A DNA stretch of 47,079 nt from Betaproteobacteria bacterium (GCA_025362135.1 JANYHZ010000250.1:1-47079), one strand, 5' to 3'; shown: positions 9,940 through 20,600, counted from the first letter of the stretch. A program made the numbers and translations. Notes: generated from the letters alone by a model not told the origin.

Positions 9940-11139
9940 TTATCTGTCGCGCGTGCGCGAATCACGCAAACGGTTGGCTTCAGTCACGATGGGGGGCGAG
10001 TCGACGGTCGCTCGTGGGGGCGGCGAACTTTCCACTACGGCATTGGCTGGCATTTGCTGCACCGCCTGCATCAATTTGTCCAGCGGCAGGTACAACAGAC
10101 TGTTACCGCCCTTTTGATCGACGACAACTTTTGTCGTGCTCTGCATCACCTGCTGCATCATGTCCAGATAAAGGCGTTCGCGCGTGACACCGGGTGCTTT
10201 GTCGTATTCGCCCAGCACTTGCGTGAAACGCGACGCGTCACCTTGCGCACTGGCGATAACGCGCTGTTTGTGACCATTGGCTTCTTCCAGCAGGCGCGCT
10301 GCGGCACCACTCGCTCGCGGCAGGATGTCGTTTGCGTACGCTTGACCCTCGTTCTTCAAGCGCTCGCGCTCTTGATTGGCGCGAAGCACATCATCGAAGC
10401 TCTTTTGAACCTGCTCAGGCGGTTGTGCGTTTTGAAGATTCACGATGGAAATCAGAATACCGGTTTTATATCGGTCAAGAATTTGCTGCATCAGTACCCG
10501 CACTCGCGCGGCGATGTCTCCACGCCCTTCGTAAAGTACAAAATCCATTTTGCTCTTGCCTACAACTTCTCGCATCGCTGTCTCACCAACCTGACGAACT
10601 GCCTCCGCGGGATCCTTATTGTTGAATAGAAATTCTTCAGGGCTCTTTAGCGTGTACTGCACTGCAAACTGCAAATCGACGATATTCTGGTCCTCCGTAA
10701 GCATCAGAGCTTCTTCGGGCACCTTTGTCTTCTGGTTGTTGCGATGACCAATTTCGACGGCTTCAACGCGTGCAACGTTGACGATTTCGTGCGTTTCAAT
10801 CGGATACGGCCAGCGCCATTGCAAACCCGCCTGTTTGGTTTGCGCATATTTCCCCAGGCGCAACTCCACACCTCGCGTACCCTCCTGCACAATATAAAAA
10901 CCGCTTGCCAGCCAAACCGAGAGCGCTAGTCCGGCAGCCACTACGATACCGCCTCCCATCATTGCAGGGCTCGGTCCACTTGGGCCGCCAATGCCATTGC
11001 CATCGCCGCCTGTATTGCCGCTCTTTTGACCGAAGAAGCCGTCGAGCTTCTGTTTGAATTTACGCAGAATCTCGTCGAGGTCGGGCGGTCCATCGTTCTT
11101 GCCACCCCTCTTGCCCCACTGCGGGTCATTCATGGACAT
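9940..11139 (-). CDS. hflK: FtsH protease modulator HflK
   Basis: SPFH protein that partners HflC in the periplasmic cage that holds FtsH. The predicted protein is 399 aa. It has a cytoplasmic Gly-rich start (NDPQWGKRGGKNDGPPDLDEI), one transmembrane helix (MMGGGIVVAAGLALSVWLASGFYIV), the band-7 domain (VQEGTRGVELRLGKYAQT) and a Gln/Glu-rich coiled coil. The start is chosen at ATG 11139 (MSMNDPQWG), with 11133 as the alternative, because the family starts this way. An in-frame ATG at 11301 would add 54 residues with an extra hydrophobic helix and has its own CGGAG ribosome site, so a longer form cannot be excluded. Confidence 0.93.
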   Translation of the reverse strand: MSMNDPQWGKRGGKNDGPPDLDEILRKFKQKLDGFFGQKSGNTGGDGNGIGGPSGPSPAMMGGGIVVAAGLALSVWLASGFYIVQEGTRGVELRLGKYAQTKQAGLQWRWPYPIETHEIVNVARVEAVEIGHRNNQKTKVPEEALMLTEDQNIVDLQFAVQYTLKSPEEFLFNNKDPAEAVRQVGETAMREVVGKSKMDFVLYEGRGDIAARVRVLMQQILDRYKTGILISIVNLQNAQPPEQVQKSFDDVLRANQERERLKNEGQAYANDILPRASGAAARLLEEANGHKQRVIASAQGDASRFTQVLGEYDKAPGVTRERLYLDMMQQVMQSTTKVVVDQKGGNSLLYLPLDKLMQAVQQMPANAVVESSPPPRATVDSPPIVTEANRLRDSRTRDR

Positions 11140-11337
11140 TTCCACCAAGTCAGGTGTGCCACCGGACGGGACTGATTTGAGTGAAAAGTGGTGCCCGGAT
11201 TTTCTTTCCAGCCAAAAACACAAGCGGTATACCGGATATGCCAATACCGCTGCAGCAGCCGCCAGCGGCGCAATTACTACTTTTCGACCCAAAAATCGCA
11301 TGCAATCTGCTCCGGAAAATATTGAGGTGCTGCTTTG

Positions 11338-12561
11338 TTACGCCAAAACCAAGTGCGCCGGCGCAGTGTTTGTAGAGCTCTTCTCCTGCGGGACCGCGCC
11401 GGCAAAGGGCGCATTTGCGTACGCCCTTTTCGCTTGATTTTCCAAGCCGTTCTCCCTGATCGCATCGCGCAATTGCTCGATGCCGATGCCCCGAAGCGCA
11501 CTGACGCGACACTCACGAATTTTACCACTTTCATCCCGCAGGACTGCCGCAAGCGGAGCGTCCTCGATCTGATCAATCTTGTTGTGCACGATGACTTGCG
11601 CGATGCTTTCGGCACCGATTTCACCGAGCACCAAGTTCACATCCTTGATTTGCTGTTCGCGCATCGGATTGGCAGCATCCACAACATGTAACAGCAGATC
11701 GGCCTCCATCGCCTCGGTGAGCGTCGCATGGAATGCTGCAACCAGGCCATGGGGCAGGTCACGGATAAAGCCGACCGTGTCCGACATTGCAACGTGTATT
11801 CCGGGCTCGATATAAAATTTTCGAGTGGTCGTGTCGAGTGTTGCAAACAATTTGTCCGCGACGTAGCTTGTTGAGCGTGTCATAAGATTGAACAGCGTCG
11901 ATTTGCCCGCGTTGGTGTAGCCAACGATAGACACGTTGAACACACCCGCGCGTTTGCGACCGGATCGCTGGGTGGCACGTTGCCGTCCAAGTTTTTGCAA
12001 TTTTTCCTTGAGCCGCTTGATGCGCTCACCAATAAGACGGCGATCCATCTCAAGTTGCGTTTCGCCGGGACCGCCGCGCACGCCGATACCACCGCGCTGG
12101 CGCTCCAGATGGGTCCAGCCGCGTATCAACCGTGTCATCAGATGTTGCATTTGGGCCAGCTCGACCTGTAGCTTGCCCTCGGCGCTGCGCGCCCGCTGCG
12201 CGAAGATATCCAGAATTAGGTCGGTGCGATCAATCACGCGTACGCCGACAATTTTCCCGATATTGCGAATCTGTATCGGCGAAAGCTGGTGATTGAAAAC
12301 AACCAGATTCGCTCCATGCTCTGCCACACATGCTGCGATCTCATCGATTTTCCCGCTGCCGGCGAAAGTTCCCGCATCCGGTTTGGCACGCTTGCCTATG
12401 ACCGTCTGCGCGACCGTCGCGCCGGCACTGGTAACAAGCTCGACGGCTTCCGCCATCCGCTCATCAAACAGAGCATCGTGGAAATCAACGCCAACGACAA
12501 CCGCCTGCGTGCGGCCGGGCGACTTGGGAGGCATCGATCTTTCCGTGGAGCCTGGTTTCAT
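11338..12561 (-). CDS. hflX: Ribosome-associated GTPase HflX
   Basis: Translational GTPase-like protein of 407 aa that binds the 50S subunit and helps split stalled or heat-damaged ribosomes. The N-terminal HflX subdomain (AGATVAQTVIGKRAKPDAGTF and the GSGKIDEI segment) is followed by a helical linker (ERQRGGIGVRGGPGETQLE). The G domain has G1 GYTNAGKSTLFN, G3 DTVGFIRDLP and G4 HNKID. The first ATG is used. An internal ATG nine codons later is possible, and neither has a strong ribosome site. It lies 125 nt after hfq, in the usual hfq-hflX-hflK-hflC order. Confidence 0.96.
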   Translation of the reverse strand: MKPGSTERSMPPKSPGRTQAVVVGVDFHDALFDERMAEAVELVTSAGATVAQTVIGKRAKPDAGTFAGSGKIDEIAACVAEHGANLVVFNHQLSPIQIRNIGKIVGVRVIDRTDLILDIFAQRARSAEGKLQVELAQMQHLMTRLIRGWTHLERQRGGIGVRGGPGETQLEMDRRLIGERIKRLKEKLQKLGRQRATQRSGRKRAGVFNVSIVGYTNAGKSTLFNLMTRSTSYVADKLFATLDTTTRKFYIEPGIHVAMSDTVGFIRDLPHGLVAAFHATLTEAMEADLLLHVVDAANPMREQQIKDVNLVLGEIGAESIAQVIVHNKIDQIEDAPLAAVLRDESGKIRECRVSALRGIGIEQLRDAIRENGLENQAKRAYANAPFAGAVPQEKSSTNTAPAHLVLA

Positions 12562-12686
12562 TTATCGGGCATGGATTGCAGGGCGCGGGACCACAGCGAC
12601 CAGTGGGAGGAAGATGGGGGCAACTATCAGAAAATCAAACAAGCGCGTATCCCGAGCGGGACGCGAGATTGTTCCTGCGAGTGCGA

Positions 12687-12926
12687 TCAGCCTTCGCTGG
12701 GCGCTTCAAACGGAACGGTTACCGCGCGCGCCGGTACAACCGTGGAAATGGCGTGCTTATAAACCATCTGTGTGACGGTATTCTTGAGCAGGACGACGTA
12801 TTGATCGAAGGACTCGATCTGCCCCTGAAGCTTGATACCGTTCACCAAATAAATTGAAACGGGGACATGTTCCTTGCGCAAGATGTTAAGGAACGGGTCT
12901 TGTAGTAGTTGCCCTTTTGCACTCAT
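12687..12926 (-). CDS. hfq: RNA chaperone Hfq
   Basis: Sm-like hexameric RNA chaperone of 79 aa that pairs small RNAs with mRNA targets. The Sm1 motif region ([38 protein letters not shown]) and Sm2 motif ([12 protein letters not shown]) are intact. They include the proximal-face Q8 and F42-type residues and the KHA signature. The C-terminus is short, as in other Betaproteobacteria. The 312-nt upstream gap contains a dyad and probably its promoter. Confidence 0.98.
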   Translation of the reverse strand: MSAKGQLLQDPFLNILRKEHVPVSIYLVNGIKLQGQIESFDQYVVLLKNTVTQMVYKHAISTVVPARAVTVPFEAPSEG

Positions 12927-13238
12927 TTTATTGTTCTCCGATTTCTAAACTGCTGTTTGCAGGCAGATAGCCCAATCCGGGCCCACCTCATACCGGGTAC
13001 GACCTTCAATCACGCTTTGCCCGCGAAAATCGATAACCACCCGGTTTTTTTGCCTGCCCGAAATAAAACTCTAACTCAAACGCGCGACATCTGCACAGAT
13101 GTCAGCAACTGCACAGGAACAGACAGCAAACTTCGGGCCGGGTTCCCCGCGCCGCCTATCTCAATGGCCAGCAATGCTGCATGACGACTTCAACATTGCG
13201 CCTGCGGCGACGTACGACCGGGGGGTTAGTGCATATTG
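12927..13238 (-). other. hfq upstream gap with an 8-bp dyad
   Basis: No gene is seen between the der stop and the hfq start. The gap contains a dyad, GACATCTG-CA-CAGATGTC, at 13086-13103 that could be a regulator site or a small hairpin. A promoter for hfq is expected here, but no -35/-10 pair is convincing by eye. Confidence 0.4.
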
Positions 13239-14645
13239 CTAGCTATACATTTTCTTCGAACGAATCCTGCCCCTGCGGCGCTGTCGTTCCTGGCTCGCCG
13301 TGATTTCTTGCGGTTTTTTGTGCGCATAGGGGTTCGTTGCCTGTTTCAAGTCAACGCGCAGCGGCGTTCCCTTAAGCTTGAATGCATCCCGGAATGCGTT
13401 TTCCAGATATCTCTTGTAACTGTCCGCCAGGTTGGCGAGACCCGAACCATGCACCACAACGACCGGCGGATTGTGTCCACCTTGGTGCGCGTAACGCAAC
13501 TTGGGTCGGTTCAAGCCATTCATTGGCGGCTGGTGCGCGGCCACTGCTGCGATCAAGGCACGCGTAAGTTTCGGGGTCGACAGCTTCGACATCGCAGCGG
13601 CAAAGGCCTGATCGATGGAGGCGAACAGTGGCATTACGCCCATGCCATCCTTGGCTGAAATGGTATGAAAATTGGCAAAACTGAGGAAATGCAGTTTCCT
13701 GTCGTACTCGATTTTGGTGCGCTCTCTGGTGTAACTGTCCAGGTTATCCCATTTGTTGATGCCCACGACCAGTGCCCTGCCGGATTCAAGAATAAACCCT
13801 GCGATATGCGCGTCCTGCTCGGAAATTTCCTGCCGCGCATCCATGAGTAGCAGCACGACATTGGCGTCTTCGATGGCTTGCAACGTCTTGACGACCGAAA
13901 ATTTTTCGACGGCCTCGAATACCTTGCCACGCTTGCGAATACCGGCAGTATCGATAATGGTGTATTGCTTTCCGTTCCGAAGCAACGGAATGTAAATGGA
14001 ATCCCGCGTGGTGCCGGGTTCGTCGAACGCAATCACTCTGTCCTCGCCCAGAAGACGATTCACAAGAGTCGATTTGCCTACGTTCGGGCGTCCGACGATG
14101 GCAATTTTTGGATGGTCCGGGTCAGGTTCGTCAGTTGCTTCCGGGAACGGTGCGAGCACGTCCTCGATCAATTGGCGCACGCCTTCACCGTGAGCTGCGG
14201 AAATCGCGATCGGCTCGCCCAATCCCAATTCATGAAATTCAGCGACGACTACGTCCTCATTCATCCCTTCCGCTTTGTTGACAGCAACGCTGATTGGCAC
14301 GCCACGCGAAATCGCATCCTTGCGCAGGCGTTCACCAATAATCTTGTCCTGCGGTGTCAGTCCCTGGCGTCCATCGACGACGAAAATGATCGCATCGGCT
14401 TCAGCGATGGCCTGCAAGGTCTGTTTGGCCATTTCGTGCATGATGCCCTCGGTGACCTTGGGCTCAAACCCCCCGGTATCCACCACCAGATAGGGGCGGC
14501 CAGCACCGCGACCGTGACCATAGTGGCGGTCCCGCGTCAAACCTGGCATGTCTGCCACGATTGCGTCACGTGTTTTCGTGAGGCGATTGAACAGCATCGA
14601 CTTGCCGACGTTCGGGCGACCGACAATGACAATGGTAGGTTTCAT
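13239..14645 (-). CDS. der: Ribosome biogenesis GTPase Der (EngA)
   Basis: Essential tandem-GTPase factor for 50S subunit maturation, 468 aa. G domain 1 begins [18 protein letters not shown] and has [13 protein letters not shown] domain 2 begins [18 protein letters not shown] and has [25 protein letters not shown] and NKWDNL. The C-terminal KH-like domain ends in a basic tail ([13 protein letters not shown]). It lies 31 nt after bamB in the hisS-yfgM-bamB-der operon. Confidence 0.98.
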   Translation of the reverse strand: MKPTIVIVGRPNVGKSMLFNRLTKTRDAIVADMPGLTRDRHYGHGRGAGRPYLVVDTGGFEPKVTEGIMHEMAKQTLQAIAEADAIIFVVDGRQGLTPQDKIIGERLRKDAISRGVPISVAVNKAEGMNEDVVVAEFHELGLGEPIAISAAHGEGVRQLIEDVLAPFPEATDEPDPDHPKIAIVGRPNVGKSTLVNRLLGEDRVIAFDEPGTTRDSIYIPLLRNGKQYTIIDTAGIRKRGKVFEAVEKFSVVKTLQAIEDANVVLLLMDARQEISEQDAHIAGFILESGRALVVGINKWDNLDSYTRERTKIEYDRKLHFLSFANFHTISAKDGMGVMPLFASIDQAFAAAMSKLSTPKLTRALIAAVAAHQPPMNGLNRPKLRYAHQGGHNPPVVVVHGSGLANLADSYKRYLENAFRDAFKLKGTPLRVDLKQATNPYAHKKPQEITASQERQRRRGRIRSKKMYS

Positions 14646-14676
14646 ATTTGAGCCCCGCCCCGAACCCGGGAGGGTG

Positions 14677-15894
14677 CTACCTCACGTTGATGGCGAATAC
14701 GCCGCCCTTGTCGGTCTGGACCACTGCCCCGTCGCCATTTTTGAGCAACGAAACCACACGGCTGCCGTCGGTCGACAGACGCCCGATCAAATCGCCGTTC
14801 TCCGGGGACATCACATGAATGACGCCGTCCTTGTCGCCGACCACGAGTTTCCCGTTGACGAGAATTGGGGTGCCCGGATCACGACGCACCAGTTTTTCCA
14901 GTTTCCATAGCGTCGCGCCGTTCGTTTTATCCAGTGCAAACACGTTTCCGTCTAAGTCTGCCACATAAACATTCTTGGCGTCCACGGCCACGCCGTCCGG
15001 GCTGGATATTTCGCGCGACCAAAGCACGTTACCGCTCAACGTCTCAACACAGCCTGTGCGGCCCTGATAGACGGCCGCGCAGACACGTGTGTCGTCAAGC
15101 ACCGGTGCGCCGGCAACATCGGCGACACGCTCCAATTCCGTCGCGCCGCGCGCGAGCGAAATGGTTGCCTCCCAAATCGGTTTCCCGCCCTCCACCTCGA
15201 TCGCGACTACCTTCCCACCGGGGTAACCGGCATAGAGCGTGCCGCGATTGGAGACGACGCCGGCATTGGTGCGCAGCGTCAGAGCAGGTGTGGCGCGCTG
15301 AAACACCCATTGGCGTTTGCCGTCAATGCGGTTCAGCGCAAAAATCCGACCGTCCGCCGTGCGTACGATCACTTTTGCTCCCACCACAGTTGGCGCAGCC
15401 AGCACATCACCGGCCACACTCGCTTTCCAAAGCGAACGTCCAGCAGCGTCAAACGCCAGCACGTCGCCCTTGACACTGGCGACCACGACGAGATTTTCTC
15501 CAACGCCAACGCCACCTGCGAGTCGGGCCTGGGTCTCGATGCGCGTTACCGTGCGCCCGCCCTCTTCCGAAAGCGCGTAGACATCACCGCTATTCGACGC
15601 GGCGTAGACAAGCCGGTCGCCAAAGGCGGGCACAAACAAATAGCCGCCGGATTTTCCGACGTTCGCGGACCATACCAATGTTGCCGCGTTCGTCGCAGGC
15701 AATGCAGGTAGTGCTGGCGGCTTTTTATCGCTGCCGCCGAACCACGCACATCCGGATACTGTCAGGAGCAGCGCACAGGTAAAAAAGCGATTGGTAGTGC
15801 GCCGTGATCGAGTACCCGCCACGCGAATGAACTTACCGGGGGAGGCGGCAATGGGCGTGTCGGGGAATTGTTTAACTGTAACTGGATTGGTCAC
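14677..15894 (-). CDS. bamB: Outer membrane assembly lipoprotein BamB
   Basis: PQQ-type beta-propeller lipoprotein of the BAM complex, which inserts beta-barrel proteins into the outer membrane. The lipobox LTVSGC ends a hydrophobic signal, and eight blades follow with repeated patterns such as [33 protein letters not shown] and [16 protein letters not shown]. The start is GTG at 15894, overlapping the yfgM stop by 4 nt (GTGA), which points to coupled translation. It gives an unusually long n-region of about 36 residues before the hydrophobic core. An internal GTG nearer the signal ([14 protein letters not shown]) would give a more normal signal peptide. Confidence 0.93.
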   Translation of the reverse strand: MTNPVTVKQFPDTPIAASPGKFIRVAGTRSRRTTNRFFTCALLLTVSGCAWFGGSDKKPPALPALPATNAATLVWSANVGKSGGYLFVPAFGDRLVYAASNSGDVYALSEEGGRTVTRIETQARLAGGVGVGENLVVVASVKGDVLAFDAAGRSLWKASVAGDVLAAPTVVGAKVIVRTADGRIFALNRIDGKRQWVFQRATPALTLRTNAGVVSNRGTLYAGYPGGKVVAIEVEGGKPIWEATISLARGATELERVADVAGAPVLDDTRVCAAVYQGRTGCVETLSGNVLWSREISSPDGVAVDAKNVYVADLDGNVFALDKTNGATLWKLEKLVRRDPGTPILVNGKLVVGDKDGVIHVMSPENGDLIGRLSTDGSRVVSLLKNGDGAVVQTDKGGVFAINVR

Positions 15895-16601
15895 TTTGCG
15901 GCCTCTTTACTATCTTTCTTGTCCTTGGCATCATCTTTCTTGTCAGCAGGTTTTGCGGTGCTTCCACCAACGCCATCGAGCTTGGCTTGCGAAAGCGCCT
16001 TCATGGGGCTGCGGTCACCGGCTTTTTCCACCGCGATCTGATAGACCGCGCGCGCCTCGTCCCGGCGTCCCTGGCTAATGAGTACATCGCCACGCAGATC
16101 GGCCGCCATCGACACAAATGCGTCGTCTTTCACCTGATCAAGCATCTTCAATGCCTCCTCAAACTTATTTTCCTCGAGCAGCACACTGGCCAACCGGACC
16201 TTGGCAACATTGCTGTGCACCGCCGGGCCCTTGTCGACAACCCATTGCAGGTGCTTTTTTGCCGTCGTAAAGTCACTTGCCTCGAACGACGCTTTCGCTG
16301 CCATCAGTTGCGCTTCACTCGCGTAAAAGGCGTTAGGAAACTTTTCGGCAATCGCGCTGGCGGCTTCCGAGAGTTTCCTGGTTTCCTTGGCTGCAACGCC
16401 CTCCTGAGCGGTCTTCTGCACGCTCTTGAACAACACCTCAGCTTGTTCGCCCTGCGACTTCTGGTAGTAGCGCCACCCTTGCATCGCGAGCATGCCGATG
16501 AGGAGTGCACCGACTGCCGCATAAATCCAGACGCCCCAACTCTTCCACCAGTCTTTCAGAGCGTCAATGCGTTCTTGTTCTTCCAGATCATAAGCTGCCA
16601 T
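15891..16601 (-). CDS. YfgM-type tetratricopeptide membrane protein
   Basis: Single-pass inner-membrane protein of 236 aa with a short cytoplasmic start (DLEEQERIDALKDWWKSW). The transmembrane helix is GVWIYAAVGALLIGMLAM, and a periplasmic TPR-like domain follows. YfgM is an ancillary Sec-translocon/PpiD partner in the periplasmic chaperone network. The helical repeats continue to about residue 205, then comes a low-complexity Lys/Asp/Ala tail ([20 protein letters not shown]). It lies between hisS and bamB, the conserved place for this gene. Confidence 0.92.
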   Translation of the reverse strand: MAAYDLEEQERIDALKDWWKSWGVWIYAAVGALLIGMLAMQGWRYYQKSQGEQAEVLFKSVQKTAQEGVAAKETRKLSEAASAIAEKFPNAFYASEAQLMAAKASFEASDFTTAKKHLQWVVDKGPAVHSNVAKVRLASVLLEENKFEEALKMLDQVKDDAFVSMAADLRGDVLISQGRRDEARAVYQIAVEKAGDRSPMKALSQAKLDGVGGSTAKPADKKDDAKDKKDSKEAAK

Positions 16602-16620
16602 ACCTTGTGTTCCTGCCTTT

Positions 16621-17913
16621 CTAACTGACTATATTCTTGTTCAATGCCGCGCCCATTACCACCGGCGCGACATCGTCGAGTGCAAGCTTTTGTTGCTCGC
16701 CACCCTCGCGTAAATTTTTGACGCTTACCAGTCCTGCCGAGACTTCATCCGGGCCGAGAATGATAGCAAAGCGCGCGCCACTGGCGTCGGCCTTTTTCAT
16801 TTGCGACTTGAAGCTGGCGGTCTTGCCATCGGCTGTGCCATGCAGCGCGACGGAAAGATTGCGATCCCGCAACTGTTCGGCAACGGTAAATGCGTGCTCT
16901 TCCAAGCCCTCTGCATAAACCACATATGCGTCCGATGATTCCATCTGCCCCGGCGGGTTTTCCTGCATCAGCATGATGACACGTTCGACACCCATTCCGA
17001 AGCCGCACGACGCAGCCGGTTTGCCGCCCAACTGTTCCAGCAGTCCGTCGTATCGACCACCCCCGGCGATTGTCAGTTCCCAATCGCGGCCTTTGGCGAT
17101 GAATTCGAACACGGTGCGGTTGTAATAATCGAAACCGCGCACCAGGCGTGGATTGACGGTGTATTTCAGCCCGGCTGCGTCGAGCCGTCTCGTCACGCCT
17201 TCAAAGTGCGTTCGCTCGGCTTCGCCCAGATAATCCTCGATCTTCGGTGCCGCGTGAACCAGGTTGAGCATCTTCGGGTTCCTTGTATCCAGCGTACGCA
17301 AGGGATTGGTATACAGGCGGCGGCGGGCGTCATCGTCAAGCTGGTCAGCGTGAGCCTCAAAATATTTCACCAGCGCTTGGCGATGCGCCTTGCGAGCGCC
17401 GGTATCGCCGATCGAATTGACATGCAGCGCGTCATCCTTGAAACCCAATTTTTGCCACAGCCGCGACAGCATGACAATCTGTTCGGCATCCACGTCCGGT
17501 CCGGCAAAGCCAAGTGCCTCGACATCAAACTGGTGGAACTGGCGATACCGGCCCTTCTGCGGACGCTCATGCCTGAACATCGGCCCCCACGTCCAGACAC
17601 GCTTGGGTCCGTCGTACAAAATATTGTGTTCAATGGCCGCGCGTACCAATCCCGCCGTTGCCTCCGGACGCAGGGTGAGCATTTCGCCATTCATCGCATC
17701 CGCAAAGGAATACATTTCCTTCTCAACAATATCGGTTACTTCGCCGATAGAACGAACGAATAATGGCGTCGGTTCGACGATCGGCGTGCGCATCAGGCGG
17801 TAGCCGTATTGTTCAAACACCTTGCGGGTCGCGTCCTCGAGGAATTGCCACAACGGCGCGTCCTGCGGCAGCAGGTCGTTCATGCCGCGGACGGCTTGCA
17901 GGGTTTTGTTCAT
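16621..17913 (-). CDS. hisS: Histidyl-tRNA synthetase
   Basis: Class II aminoacyl-tRNA synthetase that charges tRNA-His, 430 aa. The start [16 protein letters not shown], motif 1 region, motif 2 ([19 protein letters not shown]), the histidine-binding loop [15 protein letters not shown] and motif 3 ([12 protein letters not shown]) are present, followed by the anticodon-binding domain. The ATG at 17913 gives the family-like start [13 protein letters not shown]. An in-frame GTG at 17961 would add 16 atypical residues. No clear ribosome site precedes the ATG, and a short upstream frame ends on it in an ATGA overlap. Confidence 0.97.
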   Translation of the reverse strand: MNKTLQAVRGMNDLLPQDAPLWQFLEDATRKVFEQYGYRLMRTPIVEPTPLFVRSIGEVTDIVEKEMYSFADAMNGEMLTLRPEATAGLVRAAIEHNILYDGPKRVWTWGPMFRHERPQKGRYRQFHQFDVEALGFAGPDVDAEQIVMLSRLWQKLGFKDDALHVNSIGDTGARKAHRQALVKYFEAHADQLDDDARRRLYTNPLRTLDTRNPKMLNLVHAAPKIEDYLGEAERTHFEGVTRRLDAAGLKYTVNPRLVRGFDYYNRTVFEFIAKGRDWELTIAGGGRYDGLLEQLGGKPAASCGFGMGVERVIMLMQENPPGQMESSDAYVVYAEGLEEHAFTVAEQLRDRNLSVALHGTADGKTASFKSQMKKADASGARFAIILGPDEVSAGLVSVKNLREGGEQQKLALDDVAPVVMGAALNKNIVS

Positions 17914-17981
17914 GAAATGCGAATGGATGCGGATGCAGGAAGGGCCGGAGTCGAAATCCACGGCGAAAAAGTTACCGACAT
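17910..17981 (-). CDS. Possible upstream ORF coupled to hisS (23 codons)
   Basis: A short frame runs from ATG at 17981 to a TGA that overlaps the hisS ATG (ATGA). It lies inside the transcript predicted from the promoter at 18010-18039. It has no visible ribosome site of its own, contains no histidine codons, and its peptide ([12 protein letters not shown]...) resembles nothing known. It could couple ribosomes into hisS, which lacks a good ribosome site, or be chance. Confidence 0.25.
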   Translation of the reverse strand: MSVTFSPWISTPALPASASIRIS

Positions 17982-18009
17982 TGCGCAGGCGAAGTCCGGA
18001 AAACTCGCT

Positions 18010-18039
18010 ATTTTACAGTGATTTAGCGTAATTTTGACA
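18010..18039 (-). promoter_or_regulatory. Probable hisS promoter
   Basis: On the minus strand a -35-like TGTCAA (18039-18034) is followed after 18 nt by TAAAAT (18015-18010), about 97 nt upstream of the hisS ATG. A second candidate (TTGCAA, 17 nt, TATAGG) lies further upstream in the same 298-nt gap. This suggests hisS starts its own transcript apart from ispG. Confidence 0.45.
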
Positions 18040-18211
18040 GTGCAGCCTGCAATCGGCTGGTCGCGCGTAGACCTATAGTGACCAGATAATTTTTTTGCAA
18101 AACTCTATTATTGGCGCGGTCTTTGGGACATTTAATGCCTGCGAGATGCGCCCATGCTAGCGTTTGCTAATTTATTGCGGGCTGGCGCGTCAAACGGGAA
18201 GGATCGATTAC

Positions 18212-19489
18212 TCAGGCAATCTGCTTGATTGGAATCTCTTTCTTGCGAGACTGCGCCTTGCGCGTTGCACCGACCGCATAATTCTTTGCCACATAGTCAT
18301 CAACGAGCGCGTGAAATTCTTCGGCAATGCGGTCACCCTTTAGCGTGACGGCCTTCTCGCCATCGATATACACCGGCGCAACGGGACGCTCGCCCGAACC
18401 TGGCAACGAAATCCCAATATTGGCCAGCTTCGATTCCCCGGGGCCGTTGACCACGCAGCCCATTACGGCAACGTGCATTTCTTCGACGCCCGGATACTGC
18501 GACTTCCAAACCGGCATTTGATTGCGCAGGTAGCTTTGAATGTTCTCCGCCAGCTCCTGAAAAAACGTGCTGGTTGTGCGTCCGCATCCGGGGCATGCTG
18601 CCACCATCGGCGTAAACGACCTGAGGCCCATGGTCTGCAAAATTTCTTGTGCGACGATGACTTCTCTTGTTCGGTCGCCCCCTGGCTCCGGCGTGAGCGA
18701 AATACGGATGGTGTCGCCAATGCCTTCCTGCAACAGTACGCCGAGCGCTGCTGTTGACGCGACGATGCCTTTGCTGCCCATGCCGGCTTCGGTAAGGCCC
18801 AAATGGAGCGGATAGTCGCACCGGCGCGCCAGATCGCGATACACCGCGATTAAATCCTGCACCGCGCTCACTTTGCAACTCAGGATAATCTTGTCGCCTC
18901 CCAAACCCAGCGCTTCGGCCTTGGCCGCACTTTCGAGCGCGGAAACGATGAGCGCCTCGCGCATGACGGCATCGGCTTCTTTGGGCGCATCGAGTTTGCC
19001 GTTTTCATCCATCATCCGGGCAATGAGTTCCGGATCAAGCGATCCCCAGTTCACACCGATGCGCACCGGTTTATCAAACTGAATGGCCGTTTTAATCATC
19101 GCGCCAAACTGGTCATCGCGTTTGCTGCCCTGCCCTACGTTACCCGGATTGATTCGCAGTTTTGCCAGCGCTTTCGCGCAATCCGGCACTTCAGTCAACA
19201 ATTTGTGCCCATTGAAATGAAAATCGCCGACCAGGGGTACGTCGATGCCCATCGCGTCCAGTTCCGCGCGAATTTTCGGCACTGCGCGAGCGGCCGCCAG
19301 CGTGTTGACGGTAATGCGAACCACTTCCGATCCCGCGCGTGCGAGTGCGGCGACTTGTGCCACGGTCGCGGCAACATCCTCGGTATCGGTGTTGGTCATC
19401 GATTGCACCATGATGGGCGCATCGCCCCCGACGGGAACATGACCAATGAAGACTTGGCGCGACTTGCGGCGATGAATTCCTGAGAACAC
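18212..19489 (-). CDS. ispG: 4-hydroxy-3-methylbut-2-enyl diphosphate synthase
   Basis: Iron-sulfur enzyme of the MEP isoprenoid pathway that converts MEcPP to HMBPP, 425 aa. The N-terminal TIM-barrel starts after [30 protein letters not shown]. The [4Fe-4S] ligands are in ACPGCGRT and [10 protein letters not shown] near the C-terminus, with the conserved NGPGE glutamate. The C-terminus has a short basic extension ([16 protein letters not shown]). It follows rodZ by 43 nt in the pilW-rodZ-ispG order. Confidence 0.97.
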   Translation of the reverse strand: MFSGIHRRKSRQVFIGHVPVGGDAPIMVQSMTNTDTEDVAATVAQVAALARAGSEVVRITVNTLAAARAVPKIRAELDAMGIDVPLVGDFHFNGHKLLTEVPDCAKALAKLRINPGNVGQGSKRDDQFGAMIKTAIQFDKPVRIGVNWGSLDPELIARMMDENGKLDAPKEADAVMREALIVSALESAAKAEALGLGGDKIILSCKVSAVQDLIAVYRDLARRCDYPLHLGLTEAGMGSKGIVASTAALGVLLQEGIGDTIRISLTPEPGGDRTREVIVAQEILQTMGLRSFTPMVAACPGCGRTTSTFFQELAENIQSYLRNQMPVWKSQYPGVEEMHVAVMGCVVNGPGESKLANIGISLPGSGERPVAPVYIDGEKAVTLKGDRIAEEFHALVDDYVAKNYAVGATRKAQSRKKEIPIKQIA

Positions 19490-19532
19490 GATCTACTCCG
19501 AAAAAAACATGTGCGGCTAAAACAGGCTTCGA

Positions 19533-20582
19533 CTATTTGACAATCATGCGAGCCACCGAGGCACGCGTATGCGGCGCAAGATCAACTTCCTTGCCGTTAT
19601 ATGCCATGCGGGTCGCCTGCGCATTGCCGATGACAACCGTGAACGGCGGACGTCCGATCACTTCTTCGGCCTCACCGCCTTTGAATGTTCGGTCCAGTAC
19701 TGTTTTGCCGGTGCCATCGACTACCTCAACCCAGGATTTATCGCTAAATGTCAGGCCCAACAACCCGTTCCCTGCCATCAGGGCTGAGCGGTGGGGAGCG
19801 GGTGCCGGGTCAGCCAACTGGGGCGGGGGCAAGGACAGGGACGGTGTCGCTGTTACGACGACAGGCGCTATGGTGGACGCGGGTTGCTGGGCGGAACTGG
19901 GCAAATTGGCGTCGATCTGCGTGTCTGTCGGGCGGACTGCATTGTTTGGTTGCGGGGCAACAGTCTCAGGCAATATGGAATTGACAACTGGCGTGGGCAC
20001 CGCGATTGGCACGCTGACATATGTCTCCGTGGAGACGACTTTTGGGCGACCGCCCTCCGCGCGGTAGGGGCGCACATATTCCCACCACCACCAAACCACG
20101 GTGAGCAACAAGCACGCAATCGCGACCGCGATGAGGACACGCGCACGCGGCGTGGCGAGCTCACCGCCCGGCGGGGGGACACTGATATTCTGTTGCGACG
20201 GCATGACGACTGCACTTGCACTCAATGCCATCGCCGCATGATGGGTTTCCTCGAGCAGGCCGAGCGCTTGCTCCGGTTTTACGCCAACTTCCTTGGCGAA
20301 ATTGCGCACGAAGCCGCGCAGGAATGTCCCTTGCGGCAGAGCAGAATAATCGCAGTCCTCGAGCGCGCGCACTTGCTTGACCCCCATGCGCAGGCGCGAG
20401 GCAACATCTCCCACGGACAAGCCGGCTTTCTCTCTGGCAGTTCGCAACAACGCACCCACAGACGCGCTGGCCTCGTTGGCGGTACTCCCCATCAGCTCGT
20501 TGGGTGCCACCGAGGACAAGTGCTCGGGAAAATTTGCCAAGGACTGAGAAATGTCCGGTTTCACGGTACTGGTCTCATTCAC
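19533..20582 (-). CDS. rodZ: RodZ-like cytoskeletal/helix-turn-helix membrane protein
   Basis: Bitopic membrane protein of 349 aa that links the MreB cytoskeleton to the cell-wall elongation machinery. An N-terminal Xre-type HTH lies at about residues 42-105 (GALLRTAREKAGLSVGDVASRLRMGVKQVRALE, with the typical ALPQGTFLRGFVRNFAKEVG). The transmembrane helix lies near 148-167. A Pro/Ala/Thr-rich periplasmic linker leads to a C-terminal DUF4115 domain (LTFSDKSWVEVVDGTGKTVLDR). It starts 18 nt after pilW. Confidence 0.93.
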   Translation of the reverse strand: MNETSTVKPDISQSLANFPEHLSSVAPNELMGSTANEASASVGALLRTAREKAGLSVGDVASRLRMGVKQVRALEDCDYSALPQGTFLRGFVRNFAKEVGVKPEQALGLLEETHHAAMALSASAVVMPSQQNISVPPPGGELATPRARVLIAVAIACLLLTVVWWWWEYVRPYRAEGGRPKVVSTETYVSVPIAVPTPVVNSILPETVAPQPNNAVRPTDTQIDANLPSSAQQPASTIAPVVVTATPSLSLPPPQLADPAPAPHRSALMAGNGLLGLTFSDKSWVEVVDGTGKTVLDRTFKGGEAEEVIGRPPFTVVIGNAQATRMAYNGKEVDLAPHTRASVARMIVK

Positions 20583-20600
20583 GGTTGCCTCGTGCCGACA

